A DNA stretch of 64,000 nucleotides from Planococcus antarcticus DSM 14505 (GTDB lineage: Bacteria > Bacillota > Bacilli > Bacillales_A > Planococcaceae), in the NCBI RefSeq assembly GCF_001687565.2, contig NZ_CP016534.2, positions 2,360,501 to 2,424,500 on the forward strand, read 5' to 3'. Positions 40,395 through 49,485 of this stretch are shown here, piece by piece. A model generated the notes under the pieces. That model was not told the DNA's origin. It made no database searches and saw only the letters and a program-made list of their open reading frames with translations. Numbering within the stretch: the stretch's first letter is position 1; the number at the start of each line of letters is the position of its first letter. Made by a program: the position numbers and the translations under genes.

Positions 40395-42047
40395 CTATTC
40401 TACAGCAAGTATGAATGGATACAAAGGCTGCTTGCCGTTATGGATTTCGACTTCGACTTCGCTGTTGAGAGACTCGATAAATTCGCCCAATTTCTCAGCA
40501 TCTGCCGCTGACGCATCTTCTCCGTAAAGGATTGTAACGATTTCAGCATTGCTGTCCACCAGCTTTTTAGCCAGTTCTTCAGTTACGTGCTCCAAGCTGC
40601 TGTCAGAGACAACGATTTCCCCTTCGGAAATGCCCATGAAATCGTCTTTTTTGATGGCAATCCCATCAATCGACGTATCGCGGACTGCAAATGTCACAGA
40701 TCCTGATTTCACATGTTTTGAAGCGCTCACCATGGCCGCTTGGTTGTCTTCCACAGAAGCACCGGGATTAAAGGCCAGCAAGGCTGACATTCCTTGAGGT
40801 ACATCTTTTGTGGGTACGACAGCTGCTTCAATATTTAAAAGCTCTGCTGCCTGCTCTGCTGCCATGATGATGTTCTTGTTATTAGGGAGAATCAGTACGC
40901 GCTCTGCGCCGACCGATTTGACGGCATTGACAATATCTTCTGTTGACGGATTCATCGTCTGTCCGCCTTCGATGACATACGAAGCACCAATGCTGCGAAG
41001 CAATTCAGCAATTCCTTCGCCCATTGCAACAGTAATTACGGCATAAGGGTGTACGGTCTCCTGTTTTGGCGCATTTTTCTGGAAGTCTTTGCCTACAATA
41101 TCGATGTGTTGCTGGCGCATATTTTCTATTTTCATGCTGACTAAACTTCCGTAATCCTGCCCATATGTAAGAACTTTTCCTGGTTCTTCAGAATGGATAT
41201 GAATTTTCGCAATCTCGTCGTCAGAGATGACCAATAGCGAATCGCCATATCCGCTCAAATCAGAACGGAATAAAGCTTCGTTAAACTCTTTTTTGCCTTT
41301 TTCGAATTTCACCATGAATTCTGTGCAGTAGCCAAATTCAATATCTGCTGTATCCATGAAACTAGCAATGTTCTTATGGTGTTCAGCGCTAACCAAATCC
41401 GTCATTGAGTTGTGCGCGTGTTTTTCCGGCAACTCCTCGCCTTTCAATGAAGCAAGAAACCCTTCATAAACATAGACGAGGCCTTGCCCGCCGCTGTCGA
41501 CGACCCCTACTTCTTTCAAGACCGGCAAAAGGTCCGGCGTCCGCTCCAAAGAAGCTTTCGCTTCAGTAACAACAGCCTCGAACCAAACGATGATATCTTT
41601 TTCCGTTTTAGAAACTTCCATACCTTTAGCAGCGGCATCTTTCGCAACTGTCAAAATCGTCCCTTCAACCGGTTTCATAACTGCCTTATAGGCTGTTTCG
41701 ACTCCGTGCTGAAGAGCTTCCGCGAACTTAAGCGCTGTCAATTCTGATTCTGATGCAATGTATTTGCCGAAGCCTCTGAAAAGCTGTGAAAGAATAACGC
41801 CAGAGTTTCCACGTGCGCCCATCAACAGACCTTTAGATAAGGCACCGGCTGTTTTGCCGATGTGCTCTTCTGCCTGAGCGGTTGTCTCTTTCGCTCCAGA
41901 AGTCATTGATAAATTCATATTCGTTCCTGTATCGCCATCAGGGACTGGGAAAACATTTAATGCATCAACATAATCCGCATTTTGAAAAAGATGGTGAGAT
42001 CCCATCTGCACCATTTCTGCGAACTTTACTCCATTCAATGACTTCAT
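40395..42047 (-). CDS. fakA: Fatty acid kinase catalytic subunit FakA (DAK2/YloV family)
   Basis: Phosphorylates fatty acids held by FakB (DegV) proteins so that they can enter phospholipid synthesis. It has 550 residues. The N-terminal DhaL/DAK2 nucleotide domain has FPVPDGDTGTNMNLSM and MGARGNSGVILSQL. The C-terminal YloV-type domain contains LLVISDDEIAKIHIHSEEP and ILPNNKNIIMAA. It follows asp23 as in B. subtilis (yloU-yloV). Confidence 0.92.
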   Translation of the reverse strand: MKSLNGVKFAEMVQMGSHHLFQNADYVDALNVFPVPDGDTGTNMNLSMTSGAKETTAQAEEHIGKTAGALSKGLLMGARGNSGVILSQLFRGFGKYIASESELTALKFAEALQHGVETAYKAVMKPVEGTILTVAKDAAAKGMEVSKTEKDIIVWFEAVVTEAKASLERTPDLLPVLKEVGVVDSGGQGLVYVYEGFLASLKGEELPEKHAHNSMTDLVSAEHHKNIASFMDTADIEFGYCTEFMVKFEKGKKEFNEALFRSDLSGYGDSLLVISDDEIAKIHIHSEEPGKVLTYGQDYGSLVSMKIENMRQQHIDIVGKDFQKNAPKQETVHPYAVITVAMGEGIAELLRSIGASYVIEGGQTMNPSTEDIVNAVKSVGAERVLILPNNKNIIMAAEQAAELLNIEAAVVPTKDVPQGMSALLAFNPGASVEDNQAAMVSASKHVKSGSVTFAVRDTSIDGIAIKKDDFMGISEGEIVVSDSSLEHVTEELAKKLVDSNAEIVTILYGEDASAADAEKLGEFIESLNSEVEVEIHNGKQPLYPFILAVE

Positions 42048-42065
42048 AACCGACTCTTCCTCCTC

Positions 42066-42428
42066 CTACGGGTTCGTTACACGAACTCCTTGGACAAAAA
42101 TGTTTACTGCTTTTACTGACATACCTAATGTTTTTGTAATCGTATATTTTACTTTGGACTGGACCTGATAAGCCACTTCAGAAATTTTTGTTCCATAACT
42201 GATGATGACATACATATCCACAACCAACTCTTCATCTTCTTGGCGTACCAGGACTCCTTTGGCAAAATTTTCTTTGCGGAGTATATCTGTCAAGCCGTCC
42301 CGTATCTGATGTTTCGTTGCCATGCCTACGATGCCATAGCATTCAATTGCTGCGCCGCCTGCTATTTGGGCTATTACATCATTGGAAATATCGATTTGAC
42401 CATATTCATTCTTTAATTCAATCGACAT
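42066..42428 (-). CDS. Asp23/YloU family envelope stress protein
   Basis: A 120-residue Asp23 (DUF322) protein, related to B. subtilis YloU. Typical blocks are GGAAIECYGIVGMA and YVIISYGTKISEVAYQVQ. Asp23 of Staphylococcus aureus lies at the membrane and is linked to the cell-wall stress response; the function of YloU-type members is not clear. It is probably co-transcribed with fakA, 18 bases away. GAGGAGG precedes the ATG. Confidence 0.92.
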   Translation of the reverse strand: MSIELKNEYGQIDISNDVIAQIAGGAAIECYGIVGMATKHQIRDGLTDILRKENFAKGVLVRQEDEELVVDMYVIISYGTKISEVAYQVQSKVKYTITKTLGMSVKAVNIFVQGVRVTNP

Positions 42429-42544
42429 TGAAATTCCTCCTCGAGTCCTATTTCACTCTTATCATTCTACCTTAAAGCCTTATAGAAGAAAAGTCACCGT
42501 TTTGGGGTGTAAAGGTTTTTTTCTTTAAAGACCTCTAAATTTAG

Positions 42545-42573
42545 TTGCAAACGTAATATGTCTGTGGTAAATT
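42545..42573 (+). promoter_or_regulatory. Likely sigma-A promoter of rpmB
   Basis: -35 TTGCAA (42545-42550), 17-base spacer, -10 TAAATT (42568-42573). A weak hairpin with arms CTGAAATT and AATTTTCAG (42601-42624) lies in the leader before the GAGGAGG site. Confidence 0.5.
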
Positions 42574-42648
42574 ATTAAAGTATGTGAAACGAAAAACGAA
42601 CTGAAATTCTATCATAATTTTCAGCTTCACTTGTGAGGAGGGACTTAC

Positions 42649-42837
42649 ATGCCTAAAGTATGTGCAGTTAGTGGACGTAAAGCTCGCGCGGGAAATGCCC
42701 GTTCGCACGCAATGAATTCGACAAAACGTACATGGGGAGCAAACCTTCAAAAAGTTCGCATCCTTGTAGACGGTAAACCGAAACGTGTATGGGTTTCTGC
42801 GAGAGCAATGAAATCAGGAAAAGTTGAGCGCGTATAA
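42649..42837 (+). CDS. rpmB: 50S ribosomal protein L28
   Basis: A 62-residue L28: [20 protein letters not shown] is the family core, ending SGKVERV. Only one N-terminal cysteine (Cys5) remains, so this is the zinc-free form. GAGGAGGG precedes the ATG. It stands alone on the plus strand between divergent asp23 and convergent thiN. The spoVM gene found beside rpmB in spore formers is not present. Confidence 0.96.
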   Translation: MPKVCAVSGRKARAGNARSHAMNSTKRTWGANLQKVRILVDGKPKRVWVSARAMKSGKVERV

Positions 42838-42850
42838 TCGCTCATCCATA

Positions 42851-42886
42851 ATACCAGTGCTGATCAAATCAGCACTGGTATTTTTT
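42851..42886 (+). terminator. Terminator of rpmB
   Basis: A 14-bp perfect stem (42851-42864 with 42868-42881, loop CAA) followed by TTTTTTC. Confidence 0.92.
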
Positions 42887-42943
42887 CTTTGTGTGAAAGA
42901 TGATTGATATACTAAATGGCTCTAAAGACTTTGCTTCTCACAC

Positions 42944-42966
42944 ATCGCTTCGGCCGCTTTGGGCAT
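42944..42966. repeat. Dispersed repeat core (family 3), truncated copy
   Basis: ATCGCTTCGGCCGCTTTGGG and the next three bases match the family 3 core at 63607-63629 (two differences) and 58011-58033. The downstream hairpin part of the family is absent here. No gene is seen in the rest of 42887-43077. Confidence 0.6.
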
Positions 42967-43077
42967 AGAACGCCAGTCTTCATGATTCAGTAATTCATTT
43001 GTATCATGAAGCGTTTCCTTAGTTCTTGTCCTCTTAAAAGCATAATCGAGTGAATTCTTAAGTTCAATTTACAGCAG

Positions 43078-43122
43078 AAAACAGGCAACGACAAAGGAAA
43101 ACTCCTTTTCGTTGCCTGTTTT
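43078..43122. terminator. Terminator of thiN (possibly two-way)
   Basis: A 13-bp perfect stem, AAAACAGGCAACG / CGTTGCCTGTTTT (43078-43090 with 43110-43122). The minus strand continues TTTTCTGC, the plus strand TTTTTGTTTG, so it may act both ways. Confidence 0.8.
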
Positions 43123-43141
43123 TGTTTGCATATAACATGCA

Positions 43142-43783
43142 TCACGCATCCGAGCTTTCCACCATGAGGCACTCGCCCTTTTGGATGGTTACACTTCCAC
43201 TTCCCAATAGCTCATTGCTGACAAAGCGAGTCGTACCAAATGGGAGTTCTTCGTTAGTGACAGGATATTTAAATCCGGACAACGTCAAGCCCGCGACTTC
43301 TTTCGCGAAGGGATAGAAGGAAACATACCGGTATCGCTGATCTTTTTCAACGTCATGAGTCCCGGGACTCAAGAAGCGAATTTGATTTTGATTGTTTAGC
43401 AGGACGAAGCGAGTTGCTGGAAATTCCTGTTGATACTTGAACAAGATATGCAATGCGCTCATGTAATGGTCCAGTCGCCCCCCTGTCACTCCCGTTAGTA
43501 TGACAAAATCAGGTTGATAGGTCATCGCCGCCTCAAGCCCAAGTTCTGTATCAGATTGTTCTTTTTCTGACGGAGCACGTGACATTTCGGGCAATGCCTT
43601 CCGTATTCTTTCATAGTCTTCAGCGGTAACCGAGTCGAAATCTCCGACAGCTGCTACTGGCTGAATTCCTTTCGTGAGCAGTATGAGTGTTCCTGCGTCA
43701 ACACCTATATACGAAGCTTCTGGAAAAAAAGAGAAATCCGGCAGTTCACCTGCCGGACCTCCTGCGATTAGAATGACGTTCAC
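43142..43783 (-). CDS. thiN: Thiamine diphosphokinase
   Basis: Pyrophosphorylates thiamine to the active cofactor. It has 213 residues: the catalytic N-terminal part has IAGGPAGELPD, GVDAGTLILL and GDFDSVT, and the thiamine-binding end follows TGVTGGRLDHYM. The frame is open 37 codons into rpe, but a GTG at 43783 with GAGG seven bases before it, overlapping the rpe stop by four bases, is the likely start. Confidence 0.94.
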   Translation of the reverse strand: MNVILIAGGPAGELPDFSFFPEASYIGVDAGTLILLTKGIQPVAAVGDFDSVTAEDYERIRKALPEMSRAPSEKEQSDTELGLEAAMTYQPDFVILTGVTGGRLDHYMSALHILFKYQQEFPATRFVLLNNQNQIRFLSPGTHDVEKDQRYRYVSFYPFAKEVAGLTLSGFKYPVTNEELPFGTTRFVSNELLGSGSVTIQKGECLMVESSDA

Positions 43784-44445
43784 GAAATCGCCTCTTCTCC
43801 TGCTTTCTTGATTGCTTGAAGCGCCTCTACTCGGTCTTTTTTGCTGTAGATGGCGGAACCAGCTACAAAAATAGTCGCTCCTGCTTGTGCACAAGCTCCA
43901 ATCGTTTCTTCATTGATCCCGCCATCGATTTCAATTTCGATGGACAACCCTTTTTCTTTGATCATGTCAGAAAGCTGTTTGACTTTCGGCACCACTGAAT
44001 GAATGAACTTCTGTCCGCCAAACCCAGGATTGACGGTCATAAACAACACAAGGTCGATGTCTTCAAGAATATGCTGGATGGTCTCAATCGGTGTGTGGGG
44101 GTTCAGCACAACACCTGGTTTGACACCAAGCGAACGGATTAACTGGATTGTCCGGTGAAGGTGAGGACACGCTTCAACGTGGACGGTAATGAAATCAGCG
44201 CCCGCTTTTGCAAATTCTTCGATATAGCGATCCGGATTTTCAATCATCAAATGGACATCCATCGGCAATTTCGTTAACGGCCGTATTGCATTTAAGACAA
44301 CTGATCCAAACGAGATGTTCGGAACGAAATGACCATCCATAACATCAATATGGATCCAATCGGCTCCTGCTTTTTCGACTTCTAAAACTTCTTCTCCAAG
44401 TTTCGCAAAATCTGCTGCTAGAATAGACGGTGCAATTTTAATCAT
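43780..44445 (-). CDS. rpe: Ribulose-phosphate 3-epimerase
   Basis: Interconverts ribulose-5-P and xylulose-5-P in the pentose phosphate pathway. It is a TIM-barrel enzyme of 221 residues: MIKIAPSILAADFAKLG at the start, HIDVMDGHFVPNISFG, MTVNPGFGGQKF and the DGGINEE end. It overlaps rsgA by eight bases and thiN by four. Confidence 0.96.
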   Translation of the reverse strand: MIKIAPSILAADFAKLGEEVLEVEKAGADWIHIDVMDGHFVPNISFGSVVLNAIRPLTKLPMDVHLMIENPDRYIEEFAKAGADFITVHVEACPHLHRTIQLIRSLGVKPGVVLNPHTPIETIQHILEDIDLVLFMTVNPGFGGQKFIHSVVPKVKQLSDMIKEKGLSIEIEIDGGINEETIGACAQAGATIFVAGSAIYSKKDRVEALQAIKKAGEEAIS

Positions 44446-45334
44446 TTGAATACCTCGGCTTTCGGCTCATAATTTCTTCTAAAAACTTCAAGTAATGCTT
44501 GTAGCGATATGCTGGAATTTCTTTTGTTTCAACTGCTGCTTTAATGGCACATTTAGGTTCGTTCATGTGTAAACATTCCCGGAACTTACAAGCATTAGAA
44601 CGAGCCGCAAATTCTGGAAAACAAGCAGACAACTCTTCTCGTTCCATCGTTTCAAAGTCAAACGAACTAAACCCAGGAGTGTCGGCCAAAAGTCCATTAT
44701 TGACGGCAATTAATTCGACATGCCGCGTTGTGTGTTTCCCTCGGTTTAAGGCTTTGGAAATATCGTCTGTCTTCAACTCTAACGAAGGCAAAATCGTGTT
44801 TAACAAAGTCGATTTGCCGACACCGGACTGACCTGCCAGAACGCTGATTTTGCCTTCAAGTACCGGCATTAAACGCTCTTTTAGGGCGTGGTCATTTATA
44901 AATGTTGGAATTACTTCATAGCCGATTTTTTCATAATCCGCAATATAATGCTGGATCTTTTCTTTTTCTGAGTCTTTTAGCAAATCCATTTTCGTCAAAC
45001 AAATGATTGGTTGTATCGAATTGGATTCAATTGCTGTCAAAAATCGGTCCAATAGTAAGGGATGAAAGTCAGGTTGCTTGGCTGAAAAAACAAGGATAGC
45101 CTGATCGACATTCGTAATCGGTGGACGCACTAATTCGTTTTTTCGTTCATAAACATGCAGAATCGTGCCTTCCAAATCGTTATCCGCTTTATAATCTACA
45201 TAATCTCCGACTAGCGGCGTAATTTGACGATTGCGGAAAACTCCACGTCCCCGGCACTGAATATAGCGCTTACCATCTTCATCCAGTACATAGTAAAACC
45301 CGCTTAATGCTTTTCTGATTTGACCTTTTGGCAT
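44438..45334 (-). CDS. rsgA: Ribosome small subunit GTPase RsgA (CpgA)
   Basis: Circularly permuted GTPase that checks late 30S maturation. It has 298 residues: N-terminal OB fold, G4 (LTKMDLL) before G1 (GQSGVGKSTLLN) and G3 (DTPGFSSF), and a C-terminal zinc knuckle with CKFRECLHMNEPKC. Of two tandem ATGs, the second (45334, MPKGQIRK) matches the family and fits AAAGGAG better. In B. subtilis CpgA is a PrkC substrate; prkC is directly upstream here. Confidence 0.95.
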   Translation of the reverse strand: MPKGQIRKALSGFYYVLDEDGKRYIQCRGRGVFRNRQITPLVGDYVDYKADNDLEGTILHVYERKNELVRPPITNVDQAILVFSAKQPDFHPLLLDRFLTAIESNSIQPIICLTKMDLLKDSEKEKIQHYIADYEKIGYEVIPTFINDHALKERLMPVLEGKISVLAGQSGVGKSTLLNTILPSLELKTDDISKALNRGKHTTRHVELIAVNNGLLADTPGFSSFDFETMEREELSACFPEFAARSNACKFRECLHMNEPKCAIKAAVETKEIPAYRYKHYLKFLEEIMSRKPRYSND

Positions 45335-45358
45335 CATTTCACTCCTTTCACTGCTAAT

Positions 45359-47347
45359 TTATTCTACTTTTGAATAGTCAAAAGTCTCTTCTAAAATAAT
45401 TGTAGAGTCGCGAACAATTCGGTAAGAAGCACTCTCCCCTTCAGCAATCTGCAGTTCAATGCGATGAGGCTGATCTTCAGTAATCGTAAACTCCTCGAAC
45501 GGCTCCACCATTGTATGTGAATTGTCCTGAATATAAATCTGGACGGTCTGCTCTACCGGTTCTTCGCCTTCTGCAGCCGGTTCAGCCGGTTCAGCCGGTT
45601 CAGCCGGTTCATAAGGGATATCGACGGTATGGATATACGTTTTCATCGGCTGTTCCGCCACACCCGCCGACAAGATCACTTCAATCGTGCTGCCGGCTTC
45701 CAGCTGTTCTCCTGCTGCAGGAGTCTGGGACATAACTTTGCCTGCCTCGACTTCATCTGATGACTGTTCTGAAACGATGCGGATATTAAAGCCGGAAGAA
45801 CGAGCATAATCGTTAAGGTTCTCTTCCGTAAATCCTGCCAGATCCTCGACGTCGCGCAGATCTTTCCCTTTGCTAACAATAAACTCGACATCGGTTTCAC
45901 TAACGATGACATTTTCTCCGGCAGCCGGTTCTTGGTTTAGAATGGTGCCCACCGGTTCATTCGAAAATTCTTCAGTTGATTTCACAGAAGCGAAATTTTC
46001 ATCTACTAATGCTTCTGATGCCTTTTCGATCGTGCTACCAACAAAATCGTCCATCTCAACCGTTTCTTTGCCCAAACTGGTAAACAATTGAACCTCTGTT
46101 TCACGGTCTCTCATTTTTCCAGCTTCGGGAATTGTCCGAATGATGTGATTTGCTTCAATCTGCTCTGAATATTCTTCGGTTTCTTCGCCAGCAGTAAAGC
46201 CAGCCGCTTGAAGCTCTTCAAGCGCTTCGTTGCGTTCCATCTCAGAAACATCCGGCACAGCGATTTGTCTCGGCTCAAACAATCCTGGAAAAGCAATTGC
46301 CAGAACCAGTCCGCCAATCAATAGAAAAGCCAGCACTCCCAGTATCCACGGCCATTTCTTTTTCTTTTCTCCAGAAGCTTTTGGCTCTTTTTTTGACCCG
46401 CTCAGTGGCAACGGCATCGTTTTGGTATCTGTAGCGCTAGTATAAGCAGCTGAGTCTTTAATGACGGGCATGGCACGTGTTTCATCCTGGTCGACAGGTA
46501 CCATGAATTTCAGTTCATTCAACCGTTCTGGTAACAACACTGTAACCAGATCCGCTTCCATTTCATCAGCAGACTGATAGCGGTGCTGGATGTTTTTTGC
46601 AGTCGCCTTCAAGACGACGTTCTCCAAGCTTTGCGGCAGGTCGGGAACGGAATCACGTAAAGAGGGTGTTTCTGTCTGCAGGTGCTTTAATGCGATAGAC
46701 ACGGCCGATTCACCTGAAAACGGTAACTTTCCTGTGATCAATTCGTACATGACGATTCCGAGTGAATAGATATCGGATTTTTTATTGGCCATACCGCCAC
46801 GCGCTTGTTCAGGCGATAAATAGTGGACAGTTCCCAACACCGAATTCGTTTGGGTATAGGAAGTCGCACTTAATGCCATCGCAATACCGAAATCGGATAT
46901 TTTCACATTGCCTTCCGCATCCATCAAAATATTTTGCGGTTTGATGTCTCTGTGGACAATCTGGTTGTGATGAGCGTGCGCCAAAGCCGATGTCAGTTGT
47001 TTCATAATTTCAACAGCCCGCTCAGGAGATACTGGTGAATGTTCCATTATGTATTCCTTCAAGGTTTTTCCTGGAACATATTCCATCACCAGATAATGCA
47101 CAGAGCCATCTTCGCCGACATCGAAAATATTGACAATGTTCGGATGCGCCAAACTGGTTGTAGACAAGGCTTCTCTTTGGAATCGCCTGCGCAGTTCTTC
47201 TTCATTGGAGAAATCATAGCGCAAAATCTTAATAGCGATATCCCGGTCCAAAATCATGTCATGTGCCAAATACACATTAGACATTCCACCGCCGCCGATC
47301 AATTCCTTGATCTTGTAACGGCCGTTTATGCTCTTGCCAATCAGCAT
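45359..47347 (-). CDS. prkC: PASTA-domain Ser/Thr kinase PrkC (Stk1)
   Basis: Membrane kinase that senses muropeptides or lipid II and adjusts wall growth. It has 662 residues. The kinase domain (10-270) has the glycine loop GGGGMSNVYLAHD, Lys40, HRDIKPQN (Asp134) and DFG (152). One membrane segment is at 332-353. Three PASTA domains span about 361-562, then a Pro-Glu-Ala hinge (580-592) leads to a C-terminal beta-rich domain of about 70 residues. The hinge is coded by four exact 9-bp repeats (45574-45609). It is two bases from prpC. Confidence 0.96.
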   Translation of the reverse strand: MLIGKSINGRYKIKELIGGGGMSNVYLAHDMILDRDIAIKILRYDFSNEEELRRRFQREALSTTSLAHPNIVNIFDVGEDGSVHYLVMEYVPGKTLKEYIMEHSPVSPERAVEIMKQLTSALAHAHHNQIVHRDIKPQNILMDAEGNVKISDFGIAMALSATSYTQTNSVLGTVHYLSPEQARGGMANKKSDIYSLGIVMYELITGKLPFSGESAVSIALKHLQTETPSLRDSVPDLPQSLENVVLKATAKNIQHRYQSADEMEADLVTVLLPERLNELKFMVPVDQDETRAMPVIKDSAAYTSATDTKTMPLPLSGSKKEPKASGEKKKKWPWILGVLAFLLIGGLVLAIAFPGLFEPRQIAVPDVSEMERNEALEELQAAGFTAGEETEEYSEQIEANHIIRTIPEAGKMRDRETEVQLFTSLGKETVEMDDFVGSTIEKASEALVDENFASVKSTEEFSNEPVGTILNQEPAAGENVIVSETDVEFIVSKGKDLRDVEDLAGFTEENLNDYARSSGFNIRIVSEQSSDEVEAGKVMSQTPAAGEQLEAGSTIEVILSAGVAEQPMKTYIHTVDIPYEPAEPAEPAEPAAEGEEPVEQTVQIYIQDNSHTMVEPFEEFTITEDQPHRIELQIAEGESASYRIVRDSTIILEETFDYSKVE

Positions 47348-47349
47348 GT

Positions 47350-48099
47350 TTATACCTCCTTATCCATAGAGGACAGAAGAATGAATGAAATATTATCTTC
47401 TCCTCCAAGATCGTTGGCCAGAGTTACCAGCTCCTGGCCCTTTTGAGATAAAGGAGCCGTTGAGCGAACGATAGAGGCAAGTTCTTCTTTCGGGATCTTA
47501 TTGCTGAGACCATCTGAACAAATCAGTAAGTATGGAGCAGTCATAAATGAAAAATGAATCAGTTCTCTTTCAATACTTGCTTCGGTGCCAAGCGCACGAA
47601 CAATCCAATTTTTCTTCGGATGCTCTTCCGCTTCTTCTTGGCTAATTTCTCCACTGTCCACCAGTACATTGACATAGGAATGGTCCCGTGTAATCTGCTC
47701 GATGCCCCCATTTATAAGATAAGCACGACTGTCTCCAATGTGACATAAAATCCCTTCATCGCCCTCAATCAAAGCCGCAACCAGCGTAGTTCCCATACCC
47801 TTGCACTCCAAATTTGCCATCGAATGGTCAAACACCAAACGGTTGATCGTCTGTATACGCTCAGAAAGCCATCTCTTCTTGTTGTCGAGTGTTGAAAAAG
47901 CCTTTGCCTCGTCATCTAAAAAATAGCGACTTAGTTGATCAACCGTCATTTTACTGGCAACATCTCCAGCTTTGTGTCCGCCCATTCCATCTGCTACTAT
48001 AGCCAGAAGCAAACCGTCTGGCCGCTTCAGTACAGCCACGCTGTCTTCGTTCACTTCACGGATTTTACCCGTATCACTTTCTACCACATACTGGAACAA
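47350..48099 (-). CDS. prpC: PP2C-type protein phosphatase PrpC (Stp)
   Basis: Metal-dependent phosphatase that reverses PrkC phosphorylation. It has 249 residues: TGKIREVNEDSVAV, ADGMGGHKAGDVAS, HIGDSRAYL, CSDGLSN and GGEDNIS, the ordered PP2C motifs with their Asp residues. It is paired with prkC in one operon. Only 33 bases separate it from rsmB, so rlmN, which stands here in B. subtilis, is missing. Confidence 0.96.
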   Translation of the reverse strand: MFQYVVESDTGKIREVNEDSVAVLKRPDGLLLAIVADGMGGHKAGDVASKMTVDQLSRYFLDDEAKAFSTLDNKKRWLSERIQTINRLVFDHSMANLECKGMGTTLVAALIEGDEGILCHIGDSRAYLINGGIEQITRDHSYVNVLVDSGEISQEEAEEHPKKNWIVRALGTEASIERELIHFSFMTAPYLLICSDGLSNKIPKEELASIVRSTAPLSQKGQELVTLANDLGGEDNISFILLSSMDKEV

Positions 48100-48132
48100 A
48101 TCATGACACCCCGATTCTAGTCTTTGCCTGCT

Positions 48133-49485
48133 TTAAGCTGGTGCTGTCTTTTTGGACTTTTTGAAAGCTGCGATGAAAAAGCCATCACTTCCGTAATCCT
48201 GCGGAAATACCTGAACAAAGCCGGTATATTTGATGCCTAAAGATGCTGGCAATGCCACCTGGATTTTCTCCATTTCAGGATGCTCTTTCAGAAATCGTTC
48301 AGCTGTGCCTCTGTTTTCGACTGCATCTACTGTACAGGTGCTGTAGATCAGAATGCCCTCTTGCTTTAGTGAACGCGCGGCCTGGTCAAGCAGTTCAATT
48401 TGGATTTCCTGCAAACGTGCAAAATCTTCTTCTTTTTTCGTGTATTTAATATCAGGTTTGCGTTTAATGACACCTAATCCACTGCAAGGTGCATCCACCA
48501 GAATGCGATCGAACTTCTCTTCGCCAAAACGATCAACGCTTTGTTTGCCATCGCCAACTATTGTTTCAATAACTGAATGACCCAGTCGTACAGCGTTTTC
48601 ATCGATTAGTTTTACTTTGTGCTGATGCAAATCAAGCGCATATAAAGTCCCGTTATTGTTCATTTTTTCAGCGATATGGGTGGTTTTTCCGCCTGGTGCT
48701 GCACACATATCAAGCACTGTCATACCTGGCTTGACTTGCAAAGCGTAAGCAGGAAACATGGAACTTTCATCTTGGATGGTAATAAAGCCTTTTTCGAAAG
48801 TGGCCGTTCTTGCAGGCTGACCATTTGTGATAACTAAACATTCAGGAATTAATTTACTTGACACAGCTTCTACCTCTTCAGACTCGAGCATCTCAATCAC
48901 TTCTTCAACCGTTGCCCGAGCAGTATTAACTCGCACCGTCTGTAAAGGTGTCTTGTTATTTTCCAATGCCATTTCTCGCGTTTTTTCCAAACCAAACTGC
49001 TCTGCCCAGCGTCTGATCATCCATATCGGGTGACTTGTTTCGATGGAAATTTTCTCATATGGATCGCTAATTGTATTAAACGAACGAACACCGTTACGCT
49101 GCACTGAACGCAATACACCGTTGACAACAGACGCAACTCCCCCGTGCCCGCGGCGCTTAGCAATTTCGACTGCTTCGTGAACAACTGCATGTGCTGGAAT
49201 CCGGTCTAAATAAACAATCTGATATAGAGACAATCTCAGTAAAGTTTTAACCCATGGTTCGATTTCCCCTTTTAAGTAAGGTTCCAAATAATAGTCTAAC
49301 GTCATTTGGTGTTGCAGCGTGCCATACGTAATCTCTGTCAGTAAGCCTCTATTTTTCGCTGCGATGCCGTAGTTTTCGATGATTTGGTGAAGCAAAAGAT
49401 TGCTGTAGGCTTGCTTGTTTTCAACTGCCCACAGAATCGAAAATGCAGCGTCGCGGACATTGCCTTGAAGTTTTTTGTTTTTCAT
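48133..49485 (-). CDS. rsmB: 16S rRNA (cytosine-967-C5)-methyltransferase RsmB
   Basis: SAM-dependent m5C methyltransferase of 450 residues. It has an N-terminal NusB-like helical domain (about 1-140), then the Rossmann fold with VLDMCAAPGGKTTHIAEKM. The two catalytic cysteine motifs are VDAPCSGLG and YSTCTVD. It overlaps fmt by four bases (translational coupling). Confidence 0.95.
   Translation of the reverse strand: MKNKKLQGNVRDAAFSILWAVENKQAYSNLLLHQIIENYGIAAKNRGLLTEITYGTLQHQMTLDYYLEPYLKGEIEPWVKTLLRLSLYQIVYLDRIPAHAVVHEAVEIAKRRGHGGVASVVNGVLRSVQRNGVRSFNTISDPYEKISIETSHPIWMIRRWAEQFGLEKTREMALENNKTPLQTVRVNTARATVEEVIEMLESEEVEAVSSKLIPECLVITNGQPARTATFEKGFITIQDESSMFPAYALQVKPGMTVLDMCAAPGGKTTHIAEKMNNNGTLYALDLHQHKVKLIDENAVRLGHSVIETIVGDGKQSVDRFGEEKFDRILVDAPCSGLGVIKRKPDIKYTKKEEDFARLQEIQIELLDQAARSLKQEGILIYSTCTVDAVENRGTAERFLKEHPEMEKIQVALPASLGIKYTGFVQVFPQDYGSDGFFIAAFKKSKKTAPA

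Noticed and set aside
45511..45735. Plus-strand frame with VQPVQPVQP repeats
   Set aside because: It is the reverse reading of the prkC hinge repeat, not a separate gene.
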